Shown here in pieces: positions 54,334-64,000 of a stretch of 64,000 nt of DNA; the first letter of the stretch is position 1, and each line of letters begins with the position of its first letter. Source of the DNA: Mastigamoeba balamuthi (lineage: Eukaryota > Evosea > Mastigamoebida > Mastigamoebidae); assembly GCA_902651635.1 (NCBI GenBank), contig CACRSC010000472.1, forward strand, positions 559,982-623,981. The letters are read 5' to 3'. Below the pieces are notes generated by a model. The model was not told the DNA's origin. It saw only the letters and a program-made list of their open reading frames with translations, and did not search any database. Made by a program: the position numbers and the translations under genes.

Positions 54334-55454
54334 TGGTCGCGCGGGTTAATTTAGGATCTGATTCTCGTTTCGTATCCTGATGTCATCAGAGATCTCTCGG
54401 GCGCCCCCGGGAGGAAGAGCGTTCGGGGGAGGCTAGCCTTGGGGGACCGTTGGGGGGGGCCAGATCCTCGGCGGATGTGTTGGGATCCCCGGGCCTGACG
54501 TGTGCCAGAAAAAAATCGACCCCTCAACAGTTTCCCTAAACAGGTACTGAGCAGAGATATTATATTTTCAAATTTCCCACGCGGCGGACCGCGCTCTTCC
54601 CCGGACTCCATCGCTTTCCGTGCGTGCGATCACCTCCCCGCAGCACGCGCACGACCCCCGCCCCCCGAGGCGCCCGGAACTCGCGCCCCAGAATTGACGA
54701 TTGGCCCTGCGGTTTGTCCATACGTTGGACTGAACCTTTTTTCTCTTCTCTGTACCCCACAGCGCCTTATTTTTAGTGCTCGCTCGTTGTGGTCTCTGCG
54801 CCCAACACCCCTCCCCCTCTCTCCACCCCTCGCGGCCACGCGCCGTCCCACGCGCCGCCACCCCCCCGCATCCGGCGTTCACCAACCCCCGTACGTGCCG
54901 GCCGCGCTCTGCTGGTCGCGCCCCCTTCCGCGTTGTGTTCATTTTTCCGTTTCGAACGCCCTTCGCTCTCTCGCTCTCTCTCTCCCCCCCGTCTTCACTT
55001 CGTTTACGGGCACCGCCGCCCCTGGGGGTGGGCACCGCCGTCAGTCCTAAGGCCGCGCCCCCGCTCGGTAACGCCAGGGCGCCCCCCGCGGAGTCTAGTG
55101 CGGCGCGCGCGCGGCACACGCCCTCATCCCCCCTCCGCTCCGCGCGATCCCAGCGCAACGCGCGCGTTTCATTCTTGAAGTTACGGCCCCCACTTTTTTT
55201 TTAATAAATCCCCCCCCGCGGGGCTCTTGCGGGGGAAGCCGAATCCCGAGCGCGGTTCCGCCCGTGTCCCGCCGCGCCCTGGTCCGCACGCCCGCGGCGG
55301 CGCGCCACCAGCGTTTTGCGCCCGTCTGTTTTCGCACGCTTCCGTGACCGCAATCTCGCGAATTTGTTGTCGCCCGTGGTCCCCTCTTTGTCTCTGCTTG
55401 TCGCTCGCCGCTGAGATCCTCGTTTGCTCGGGGGCGGCCCAGGAGAGGAGATAA
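54334..55454. promoter_or_regulatory. 1.1-kb divergent spacer between the coiled-coil and kinase genes
   Basis: No supported gene. It has GCAGAGATATTATATTTTC near 54550, CT-rich tracts (54800-55000), and a T10 run followed by AATAAA (about 55193-55208). The C-rich right half probably holds the kinase 5'-UTR. Confidence 0.3.
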
Positions 55455-58400
55455 ATGGCGGAGCTGTGGTCGCTGGACGCGGACATGTCGCCGACGCAGT
55501 CGAGCATGCAGGCCCCGGGCTCGGGGACGCCCGACGCGAGCAGCCTGGCGCAGCGCAGGCGCGTGCGGCCGCTGAGCGTCACGCCCATCAATCCGAGCGC
55601 CCACGAGCTCTCGCCGCCCAACACGGGGCAGCCCGAGCCCCCGGCGCCCGCCCCCCTGAGCCTCAACAACACGTCCCCGGCGCCGGCGCGCACCCAGCCG
55701 CAGCAGACGCAATGTACGAAGAGGACGAGGGGGTCGCGGGTCGAAATAAGCAATTTTCGCAAACCCCCTAAATTGAATTGGCGAAATCTCACGCGCAAAC
55801 GGCAACGGGCCGCGTGGGGGGGCCGCCCAGTTCCGGCGCTGGACTACTTCAAGGCGCCGCCGTCGACGTCCAAGGGCACGCGGCCGCCGGCGGTGCCCGT
55901 GTACGAGCCGCTGATGGCGCGCCGCCGCAGCCTGGCGCCGCCGGTGATGTTCGCGCTGGCCGCGCAGCAGCAGCAGCTGCCGCCGCCCCCGCAGAACCCC
56001 GCGTACATGGCGCCGCCGCCCAACTCGCCCATGTCGATGCTGTCGCTGGCCGGCGAGGTGGAGCCCGCGGGGCCGGCGGGCAAGAAGAAGGCGCCGCCTG
56101 CCGCGCCGAGCGGGCGCGTGATGCTGATGGCGCCGGCGACGCCGAGCATGCTGCGGCTGGACCAGGTGGGGCCCGTGACGCCGCGCAGCTGGGGGCGCCT
56201 GTACGCGGCGGGCGCCTCGGTGTTCGACCAGGCGCGCGCGCAGCAGTGGCACACGCCCGACATCAACCCCATGTCGCCGAGCACGGGCGCGATGCCGCCG
56301 CCGCTGGGCGCGCTCGACGACGAGGTCTTCGCGGCGGCGATGCAGAGCGGGTCGATGAGCCCGCCGTCGCTGGGCCCCGCCTCGCCCACGACGACGCCCG
56401 GCGGCCACGCGCGCAGGGGGTCGTTCCTCCCGGCCTTCACCTGCACGAGCCCCGGCATGGCGCCGCACGAGCCCGGGCTCACGTCGCCGTCGTCGTCGGG
56501 CTCTGCCGGCGGCATCTTCGGCATGCTGTCGCTCTCGACGCTCTCGCCCTCGATAGGCGCCGCGTCGAACGAGCGCCTGCCGCCCCCGCCGGCCCCGACG
56601 ATGGCCGCGGCCGCGGCGGCTGCGGCGGCCGCGCAGCCCGGGGGCGACAAGGCGCTGGCGAGGAGGAGCAGCTACAGGGACATGTCGACGGCGGCGTACC
56701 CGATACTGATGCGCGAGCACCACCACATGGCCCGCAGGATGAGCGCCAGCCAGTTCCAGTTCCGCTTCCCGCTGCAGCGCCCTATGACGGGCGGCCCCGT
56801 GCCCCACGCGCACGCGGACACGGTGCGGCGGCGCCTGGGATGGGGGGAGGGGGGGCTCTCAACGTTTGTTCGGGCCTGACGCCCCCAGCAGCAGCCGAAG
56901 ATGCAGAGCCAGCTGGGCGAGGTGGTCGAGAAGATCAAGGACATGGCGCTCGACGACAAGTCGTCGGACTTCGGGTCGCCCGCCTCGGACGCCGTGCCGT
57001 CGCCCGACGGCCCGCGCGGGAAGCTCGTCGTCGAGGACGCGGACCTCTCGCCGGCGCCGCTGAACAAGACGCCCCCTCCCCTGGCCCAGGAGCTCTCGCT
57101 GGATGACCTCTCGGCCCCCGCCGAGCCCCCGAAGCAGCACCCCGAGCCCGTGGCCGAGCCGGTGCCGAAGCCCCAGCACGAGGAGCACCCTCTGCCCGCG
57201 CCCACCAAGGCCGAGCCCCAGCCCCAGCCCCAGCCCCCGGCGCAGCAGGCACCGGTCAAGGCGGAGTCAAAGCCGCAGGTGCCGAGCTCGGGAGCCGCGC
57301 AGGAGTCGCCCAAGTCGCGCACTCCCCCGCTGTCGGAGATGCACGCGCAGACGCTGGCGGACTCGTCCAAGGTCCCCAGCCACCCGCTCCGCTCGACCCC
57401 TGTCACGGTACGCTCTGCATGCACACACACAACGCGTGTCGCTGCGCATGCGCCAGCGGGACTAACGCGAACGCGCCGCGCAGCCGAGGACAGCGATCAC
57501 GATCAACGACTTCCGAGTGATACAGCCGCTGTCGAGGAGGGAGAACGAGGGGGTGTACCTCGCGAAGAAGGCGTCGTCGCCGAGCGAGGTGTTCGCGATC
57601 AAGGTGCTGCACAAGGACTCGCTCGAGCGCAAGAACGTCAACAACCTGTGCGCGCAGTTCGACATCATCGACAACCCGTTTGTCGTGAAGATGTACCACA
57701 GCTTCGTCAACGGCGACTTCATGTACTGCGTGCTCGACTACGTGTCCGAGGGCGACCTGCTGGCGCTGCTGCACAGGGCCGGCACGTTCCCCGAGGACAC
57801 GGCGAGGGACTACTTTGCGGAGATTGTGCTCGCCGTCGAGTACCTGCACGGCATCGGCACGGTCCACAGGGACCTCAAGCCCGAGAACATCCTCGTCGGC
57901 TCCAACGGGCACGTGAAGCTCACGGACTTTGGCGTCGCCGAGTGGGCGTACCCCCCGGAGACGATGAAGGCCATCAGGGAGGGCAAGCCCACCGAGGGGC
58001 TCGAGATGCCCAACTGCCTCTCGCGGGTCGAGTACGCGGCGCCCGAGCTCATCCTGGGCCGCGACCACGGCGAGGAGGTCGACTGGTGGGCCCTCGGCTG
58101 CATCCTCTTTGAGTTCATCGTCGGGTCGCCCCCGTTCCACGCCGAGACCCCGCAGAAGACGATCGACAACGTCCTCAACAGACGTGCGCCCATCCCCGGG
58201 GGGCCCGTCCTCCTCCCCTCCCGGGTCTCTGCCTGGCTCACGCGGCTTCCCACTCTGCTGCGCAGGGCTAACGTGGTCGGACCTGATGTCGGCCGAGGCC
58301 CGCGACCTGATCGACGGGCTGCTGCAGCTGTCGCCGCAGACGCGGCTCGGGGCGGGCGGCGGGCTCGAGGTCAAGACGCACCAGTTCTTCGCGAACATCA

Positions 58401-58672
58401 ACTTCGAGCTGCTCCGCCAGGACCTCGACCGCTGGGTCGTCCCCGACAGTAAGCCTCCCAGCCAGCCAGCAGAGCGCAGCAACTGGCAGGGCTCACCGTA
58501 ACGCTCCCCCGCAGCAAACGCCATCCTCTCGGACTCGGACGACGACGAGGGCGGGTCGCCGCAGACAACGGGCGGGGCAAACGACGCGGTCGTGGTGGTG
58601 GACATGGAGGACGACCCCGACGCGGGAGAGCCTTCGCACTGCAGCGAAGAGTGCCTGGGGGCCAACGCCTAG
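55455..58672 (+). CDS. AGC-type Ser/Thr kinase (MAST/Greatwall/Rim15-like) with long disordered N-terminus
   Basis: The start at 55455 opens a region of about 570 residues rich in Ser, Pro, Ala and Gln, containing an Ala tract (about 56600) and many SP/TP sites. After an intron the kinase domain begins at ITINDFRVIQPLSRRENEGVYLAKK. Key residues are AIKVLHK (ATP Lys), HRDLKPEN (catalytic loop), DFG and AAPE. The C-lobe VDWWALGCILFEFIVGSPPF is typical of AGC VIII/MAST kinases. A short acidic tail (SDSDDDEGGSPQ) follows. Oddities: the Gly-loop reads RRENEG instead of G-x-G-x-x-G, and the usual T-loop CGTP is replaced by NCLSRVEY. No hydrophobic motif (FxxF) is evident. Greatwall/Rim15-class kinases control mitotic or nutrient programmes; assignment to one subfamily is inference. 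Confidence 0.82.
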
Positions 58673-59209
58673 CTCTCGCCGTAACGAACAACCCCCACCT
58701 ACACCCCCTTCACCTCCACGCCACGCCACGCCCCTCCGCCCTCTTCCCTCATCCCCCTTTTCTTGTCTTTCTCTTATCCTCTTTTCCCTCCTGAAACCTC
58801 CCTTCCGTCGCTCATCCCCGGTTTGGTTGTGTGTCTGTCGTGTGTAGCAGCGAGAACGGTTGTCCCTGTGCGGACGAGGGTTGCACAGCAGGCTTGATGC
58901 ATATCGCGCTGCAATGTGTTAAAAAAACCTCTGAGCCTTTGACTCCTGCTTCAGCAACCCCACCCACCAACCCCCTCTTCACAAACCCCATAGCACTCAT
59001 GAGCACAGTGTGTAACAACAAACCCCAAGAGAAAGGAACCATTTCTGCATAGCTTCAATTGAACGCGACATTTCCACGCATCCCCCAAAAAGGTGTCTTT
59101 TCACGGGCACCGCCCACCCAACCCCACCGTGCACCGTGCGCGCGAATGAACCTCGGGACAGACAGAGGACTCTCTTTTATTTACACTGGACGCGGGCTGG
59201 TGGGCCCCC
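58673..59209. other. Convergent spacer after the kinase
   Basis: 537 bp. The left half is a C-rich 3'-UTR-like stretch; TTCAATTGAACGCG occurs at 59054-59067. No gene recognised. Confidence 0.3.
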
Positions 59210-59425
59210 TCAGAGGATGATGTCCACGCGGCTGTCCTGGCGCTCGGCGGAGCGGCCTGCGGGGCTCGCGTGGCGCAGCTCCTGCCCGAAGAGCAGCGTC
59301 ATGATCACCTCCTTGTCGAGCGTGTCCGCGCTGATCATGGCGGCCACGGGGTCCGCCGTGGCGGGGGCCTCGACCGGGGGGCACGGCGCGACCTGCGAAG
59401 CCAGCTCGTGGAACACAGCCTCCAT
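59210..59425 (-). CDS. Mini-ORF B, paralogue of mini-ORF A (ends VDIIL)
   Basis: A 71-residue frame from ATG 59425, or longer if ATG 59503 is used. The conserved core is ISADTLDKEVIMTLLFGQEL and it ends in VDIIL. It aligns with mini-ORF A over about 40 residues, with most differences at third codon positions or as conservative changes, which argues that both are translated. No family recognised. It could instead be a terminal exon of a longer gene. Confidence 0.45.
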   Translation of the reverse strand: MEAVFHELASQVAPCPPVEAPATADPVAAMISADTLDKEVIMTLLFGQELRHASPAGRSAERQDSRVDIIL

Positions 59426-59638
59426 TTTTTCCTCAAAGGCAAACGCGTAGCGACGGGTCAATGGAAATGACTGCTCACTATTCAGGTCTCTAGAAGATCT
59501 CATTTCTGCGAAGGCTCCAGGAAACACGGATATTTGACTGTGGGGGATGCGAACTGCTCGGATGCGGGGAGGGAGCCCCGTTCGCCATTGCCGTTGGCCC
59601 ACTCCCCGCCTCGGGTGAGAAGCGAGATAGAGAGAGCC

Positions 59639-59812
59639 TCAGAGGATGATGTCGATGCAGCGGTCCTTCGCCGGGCGGACGCTGGCGCGCAGCTCCCGGC
59701 CGAGCACCACCGCCACGACAACCTCGCGGTCGGCGCGGTCTGCGCGTATCACCCTCTCCTCGTAGCCCGCCGCCGGGTAGTCTTCGCCAGCCGACTCACC
59801 CCCACTCTCCAT
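59639..59812 (-). CDS. Mini-ORF A, paralogue of mini-ORF B (ends IDIIL)
   Basis: A 57-residue frame from ATG 59812: acidic start (MESGGESAGEDY), core IRADRADREVVVAVVLGREL, basic middle, end IDIIL. The last 17 bases including the stop (GACATCATCCTCTGAGG) are identical in mini-ORF B. It lies 98 bp downstream of the MSH4 stop on the same strand. It may be an independent small gene or an alternative last exon of MSH4. Confidence 0.45.
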   Translation of the reverse strand: MESGGESAGEDYPAAGYEERVIRADRADREVVVAVVLGRELRASVRPAKDRCIDIIL

Positions 59813-59910
59813 GCTCTCCAGGGGAAAAATAAACACACAGGTTTGTGACCGCCTTCCGAGAATCAATTGCTGGCTCCTGCTACGAGAATCTGACACCCAG
59901 AATCTTGGCC

Positions 59911-62778
59911 TCACTGCACAGAGGCGATGGCAGAGGCGAATCCTTGCCTCAGCTGCGCCAGGTAGCGGCGCAGGCTCTCGTCGTCCAGGGTCGACCCGCG
60001 GAGGCTGCGCAGCCTCTGGGCCAGCGCCACGACGCCCCCCCTCTGCGCCTCGCGGGACCCTGCCGCGCGCCTCTCCCTCTCCCTCTGCTGCTCGGCCGCG
60101 TCCACCCCAGCCCAGAGCTCCTCCCTGACCGCCAGCGCCAGCTCCACGATCTCCCGCGGCATACCCGCGCTGTCGGCCACCTCCACGCCCGCCCTGCCCG
60201 CGGGGGGGGGTCAGCAAGCAGGCCACCGGCCGGGCGGGGCGGGCGGACCTCGAGTCCCGCGGTGCGGGGCCGTCGGAGATGACGAACGTGGCGGACCTGG
60301 GGAAGTGGTAGTTGAACACGGCGTGCGGGTACAGCGCCGACAGCCGCGCGAGCTCGCGGTAGTGCGTCACGAAGAGGCAGTAGGCGGCGCTGCGCAGCGC
60401 CAGCCGCTCGCAGACGGCCCACGCGAGCGACATGCCGTCCCTGTGCGACGTCGTCCGCCCCAGCTCGTCGAACAGGCACAGGCTCCTGTCGTCCACGCTC
60501 TGCGCCGCGGCGGCCACCTCGCGCATCTCCAGCATCATCGACGACGACGACGACGCCGCCGCCGCCGACTCGGCCGCCGAGGGCCCCATGCACGACAGGA
60601 TGCGGGAGCACAGCCGGAACGACGCGAACTCGGCGGGCACGCGGGCGCCGACGTGTGCGAGGACGCAGAGCAGCGCCACCTGTCGGATGTACGTGCTCTT
60701 GCCCGACATGTTGGCCCCCGTGATCACGTGCAGGCGGGCCCCTGTCCGGCATGCAGGCACTCAGCACCCCCGCGGGGACCACGACGAGGGAGGATCAGTT
60801 GCCCCCCCTCCCCCCACCTCCGCGGACCTTCGCCGACGAAGGTGTCGTTGGGGACGACAGGGCGCGGAGGGGAGTCGGCGCCGTCGAGGATGGGGTGCCT
60901 GCCCCGCTTGATGGCGATGGGGCCGTCGGCCAGGACCTCTGGCCGCACCTGCGGGCCGGGCGCCAGGATCGCGTGGGCCGCGAAGCTCTGCAGCACGTCG
61001 AGCAGGGCCAGCGCCTCCCCGGCCCGCGCGAGCCTCGACGCCACGTCCGCCGCCTCGGCCAGCGCGCCCCGTATGGCCTTGGCGGTGAACACCATGACGC
61101 GGGACAGCGACTCGCTGTTGCGCTCCGACAGCGCCGACAGCTCTGCCGTCGTCGCGGACACCTTGCCGCCCTTCTCTGCGAGCTGTTGTCACCCGTCTCT
61201 CCGTCCTCTCCCGAGCAGCAGAGCGGTGGTACCCTCGACGTCGATGAAGCACGGAGGCAGCAGCGCGTCGCAGGGCCGGTCGCGCTCGAGGAAGTAGCCG
61301 CGCTTGGCTGTCCTCCGCAGGCGCCAGTCGGGCGCGAAGCCCTTGGCGGCGCTGTGTATGTCCTCGGCGCTCTCGGCCAAGGCCTTGCGGGCGACGTCGA
61401 GGAACGGCTCGACGCCCGGGCGCACCGCGAAGGGCAGCTGCGCCGGCGTGGCCGCGGCCTCGTCGCACACGACGCCGGCGATGGACGCCCGGGCCCTGTC
61501 GAACGCGGCGTCGTCCAGGGCCGCGCGCACGGCGGCCAGCAGCGGCGACCGGGCGCCCGCGAGGGCTGCGGCAGCCCTGGGCAGCTTGGCCAGCGAGCGC
61601 ATGGCCTCGATGGCTGTCTTGGCCGCCAGCCTCGCTGCCCGCTGCTGCGCCGAGTCGGTCAGGCAGACAGGCCTGCGCTGCCGGGGCGGCTGCTCCTGCG
61701 GGCCCTCGCGGTCGGCCGCGGCGAACTTGCTGAGGACCGTGGCCACGCGGTCCACGTCGGGCGCCTTCTCCAGCGCCTCGACCACAGAGAAGTACAGCTG
61801 CTCCGAGGAGAGGAGCTCGTCGACCGCGTCCTGCCTCGCCACGATGGTCGCCACGTCTGCGAGGGGCGCTTCTTGCGTTAGCGCAGGGCCGCCACCGTAC
61901 CCCGTACCGGCCAGAGGCTCCATCAGGTTGTTCACGAGCATCCTTGCTGGCGTCGAGTCTGCGTGAGAACCCGAGCCAAGCGCAGTGGTGCGGGGGCCAC
62001 GGACCCCCGGCTGCGGTCTTGGTCTTGTTGACCGCGCTGAACAGCGTGTGGTCCCTCCTGCCCTCGACGTTCTGGACCAGCTCCAGTTTCGACGCCGTCG
62101 CTCGTTTGTTTCGGCCGCGCGGTCAGTTGCCCGCCTCTGTCCCTCTGGCTCTCCCCGCCACTGCGTGTGGCGTACAGCAGTCGATGGTTATCCTGCCCTC
62201 GCTGCCGGCGAACGACACGACCAGCGACCCGGGGGCCACGGCGGCGCACCCGGTGGCCTCGGCGTACCGCAGCGCCGCGCAGGCTGCAGCGAGGCACAGG
62301 AACATCGTGTCGCCCTCGATCGCCGCGGTGCTGCACTCGCGCGAGGCCATCTCCGCCACCAGCGCGTGGCCTGCGGTGACGTCACACATGACGGGGGGGC
62401 CCGTGGCGGCGGCGTGCCGTGCGTCTCGCTGAAGTGCGACCGCGGGAGGCTGACGACGGCGCAGACGTCGGAGAACCTCTGGGAGAGGGACCTGCTCAGG
62501 TCGGACCCGAGCGAGTTCTCGCTGATGAGAATCTGGGAGGATTCGGAATTCCCGAGCTGAGATCAGGATTTCTGCGGCGGGAATCGCGATATCACGGTCG
62601 AGGGGCTGCTGGCGTGGATCTTGGCCGCTGTGGCGCAGAAGGCGGAGCCGTCGAAGAGCTGGGACAGGTGCAGCCGGGGGGCGCGGCACTCGAGCGCCGC
62701 CACGCCCACCTGGCGGGCCTTGCCCTCTGCCACCGCAACGACCGCGCCAGCCCCCTCGCGACCCTCTTCGCTCTCCAT
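59911..62778 (-). CDS. MSH4: MutS homologue 4 (meiotic crossover factor)
   Basis: The start at 62778 gives MESEEGREGAGAVVAVAEG. The N-terminal domain pattern VGVAALECRAPRLHLSQLFD and the join ST|ILISENSLGSDLSR, then FSETHGHALVAEM, follow MSH4 closely. The core has LELVQNVEGRRDHTLFSAVNKTKT, NNLMEPLA and VDELLSSEQLYF. The ATPase has Walker A GANMSGKST, LCLFDELGR (Walker B) and FVTHYREL. The C-terminus, LDDESLRRYLAQLRQGFASA, matches the end of MSH4. It lacks the mismatch-recognition domain I of MSH2/MSH6-type proteins, as expected. MSH4 acts with MSH5 to stabilise Holliday-junction precursors in meiosis, so the gene implies a meiotic programme. One intron (62371-62417) has a GC donor (CACG|GCACGC) and is 47 bp. 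Confidence 0.9.
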
Positions 62779-62935
62779 CCCCCCAGAGCTTAAGTTCTGG
62801 ATATGACGTGCTGGACAGATATCTCCGAGGGGGCGATTCACTCCCCTGCACAGGAGATATCCGAGATTCTTCCAATAACGAGCGTAGGGGTCCAGTTTCC
62901 TCGTGCGTGTCTCTGGCCGCCGCCGCCGACAAGAA
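62779..62935. promoter_or_regulatory. 157-bp bidirectional promoter with paired AGATATC motifs
   Basis: Two related elements lie between the divergent MSH4 and F-box start codons: AGATATCTCCGAG (62817-62829) and GGAGATATCCGAG (62853-62865). Both share GATATC followed by CCGAG within a few bases. Confidence 0.5.
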
Positions 62936-63616
62936 ATGGGCAGGACGTACGCGTACGTGTTCCTGGGCTGGGCGATCCCCCACCAGCTGCAGGGTCACCG
63001 CCGGACGGCCGACTACACGCACGCTGCCGCGCTGCAGCTGACGGCGCGCGGGCTGGCGTCGCGCGAGCTGGGCGCCCACCTCTTCCGCTGGGTCGCCGAG
63101 TGGGACAGCGGCAACTTCTACGTCGCCCTCCGCACCACCGAGTCGCGCTACTGGGACGACGGCCCCGTCGTCCTCGACCCCGCCGCCATGGCCCGCGACG
63201 CCCGCGAGCTCTTCGGCGCCCGCCGCGCCTTCTGGTACGCCGCGCACCACGCGATGACGTCAGCAATCGTCAGCGTCGGCGGCGGAGGCGGCGGCAACGC
63301 CAACGCGCCCGCGCTGGTCGCCGGGACGAGGGAGGTCGAGGGCGAGGTGAGGAGGCAGGTCGAGGCGGAGCGGGCGGCGGCGAGGGCGGCGACGGGGGCG
63401 GGCGGAGGGGCGGCGCTGGGTGACGTGGCGGCGACGCTGCACCAGAGCGTGCTGGTGCGGATCTACGCGTTTCTGGACGGGTTCGCGGTGTGCGCGGCCG
63501 CGAGGGTCTGCAGGCACTGGAGGCGGGTGGCCAACTCGCAGGAGCTGCAGGAGGCCCGGGGGTTCCCGGACCCCAAGTACATGTTCATCGTGGACCCCAA
63601 GACCGACGGCGAGTGA
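62936..63616 (+). CDS. F-box protein, intronless, 226 residues
   Basis: The start at 62936 gives MGRTYAYVFLGWAIP. The N-terminal about 110 residues are globular with many aromatic residues (FRWVAEWDSGNFYVAL) and no recognised domain. A Gly/Ala/Glu-rich linker follows. The C-terminal F-box is LHQSVLVRIYAFLDGFAVCAAARVCRHWRR (read as two halves: LHQSVLVRIYAFLDGF and AVCAAARVCRHWRR). It would bind Skp1 and recruit a substrate to an SCF ubiquitin ligase. The position of the F-box at the C-terminus is less usual. Substrate unknown. Confidence 0.75.
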   Translation: MGRTYAYVFLGWAIPHQLQGHRRTADYTHAAALQLTARGLASRELGAHLFRWVAEWDSGNFYVALRTTESRYWDDGPVVLDPAAMARDARELFGARRAFWYAAHHAMTSAIVSVGGGGGGNANAPALVAGTREVEGEVRRQVEAERAAARAATGAGGGAALGDVAATLHQSVLVRIYAFLDGFAVCAAARVCRHWRRVANSQELQEARGFPDPKYMFIVDPKTDGE

Positions 63617-64000
63617 GACCGGCTGGGCCAGTCGCAATTATTCATTTGCACCGTGTTTTCAAGTGACTATCAACGTGCCCGTTATGTACGCATTTGTTCT
63701 GTGCATCACACGAGCGGTACAAGTCGAAGCTCGTACACCACGCAACAGCATTGTCGCTGAGTAACGATGCTGTGAGGCCTCTCAAACAACAGAGTGTGGA
63801 CACCCGTAACGCCAACACAGCCCGACAAGACGACATACATCCCGGATTCTCTGACTGTTAATTCACAGGCCATCACCGTACCCACGCTTTCATAAACAAC
63901 AGAGAGCAAGAAATTACACCCTTAGAAGTTGCTGGTTCATTCATTCAGCAAGCGCCACCAGGGAGGGAGTCGGGGCATCAACAGGGGGGGGGGCGCCGAG
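63617..64000. other. 3' flank of the F-box gene to the window edge
   Basis: No supported gene. A minus-strand hydrophobic frame exists (about 63909-63706) but has no family signal. The window ends in a G-run (about 63982-63991), the same sequence class that broke the assembly at 52 kb. Confidence 0.25.

Noticed and set aside
55095-56813. 572-codon minus-strand frame opposite the kinase N-terminus
   Set aside because: Arg-rich, low-complexity antisense of a Pro/Ala/Ser-rich coding region; no family signal.
63706-63909. Hydrophobic 67-codon minus-strand frame at the window end
   Set aside because: Short, no family, no upstream signals; cannot be supported without the next sequence.
1-64000. 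CRISPR arrays, insertion sequences, prophage or integrated viral genes
   Set aside because: No regularly spaced direct repeats, transposase motifs, terminal inverted repeats or viral replication/capsid signatures seen.

Overview
The window is nuclear DNA from a GC-rich, intron-rich unicellular eukaryote. Evidence: spliceosomal introns with a recurring GTGCGC/GTACGC-type donor and a pyrimidine-CAG acceptor, two eukaryotic tRNA genes with pol III T-run terminators, and typical eukaryotic genes (COPII Sec24, GPI inositol-deacylase, G-protein gamma, MSH4, BRCC45/BRE, a BBS6/MKKS-type chaperonin, an F-box protein). A secreted family 9 cellulase, a GH15 glucoamylase, a ciliary chaperonin and heterotrimeric G-protein parts would suit a free-living flagellated amoeba (Archamoebae such as Mastigamoeba, or another amoebozoan or apusomonad-like protist). 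That placement is inference from gene content only. I spliced the genes by eye; exon joins were accepted only where the frame closed and the joined protein matched a known family or stayed open.

Layout. 1-9.1 kb: a 5'-truncated membrane GDPD-type phosphodiesterase (+), a secreted GH15 glucoamylase (+), then two surface or secreted proteins on the minus strand, the larger with Cys-rich repeats and one membrane span. 9.5-20 kb: lipoate-protein ligase (+), a PGAP1-like GPI inositol-deacylase (+) ending 8 bp from a convergent 12-TM cyclase-like protein (-), and a type II thioesterase (+). 20-27.3 kb: a zinc-finger/coiled-coil/ADP-ribosyltransferase fusion (+), a MATE transporter (+) and an arrestin-like protein (-). 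27.9-36.3 kb: an intronless 921-residue helical protein with a 201-bp internal tandem duplication (-), sharing a 95-bp spacer with a metallophosphoesterase (+), then Sec24 (+). 36.6-44.9 kb: a Sel1-repeat protein and an ABCB full transporter (-), tRNA-Glu (-), G-protein gamma (+), a BSD-domain protein (-) and tRNA-Gln (-). 44.9-54.3 kb: BRE/BRCC45 (-), a small unknown protein (-), a BBS6/MKKS-like chaperonin (+), GH9 cellulase (-), a PAP2 lipid phosphatase (-) interrupted by an N-filled gap in a poly-G intron, and a coiled-coil protein (-). 55.4-64 kb: an AGC-type kinase (+), two tandem paralogous mini-ORFs (-), MSH4 (-) and an F-box protein (+).

Functional themes are signalling (cyclase-like receptor, G-gamma, arrestin, kinase), secretion and GPI or lipid handling (Sec24, PGAP1, PAP2, GDPD), extracellular polysaccharide digestion (GH15, GH9), export (MATE, ABCB), and meiosis or ubiquitin biology (MSH4, BRE, F-box). 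No operons, viruses, insertion sequences or CRISPR arrays were seen.

The most unusual signals are the Zn-finger/ADP-ribosyltransferase fusion; a canonical 6TM-C1-6TM-C2 cyclase whose active-site aspartates look lost; introns placed at or inside start codons, including one that splits the ATG; four apparent GC-AG introns; paired mini-ORFs ending in DIIL; and recurring AT-rich palindromic motifs (AGATATCT class) in short spacers upstream of genes.
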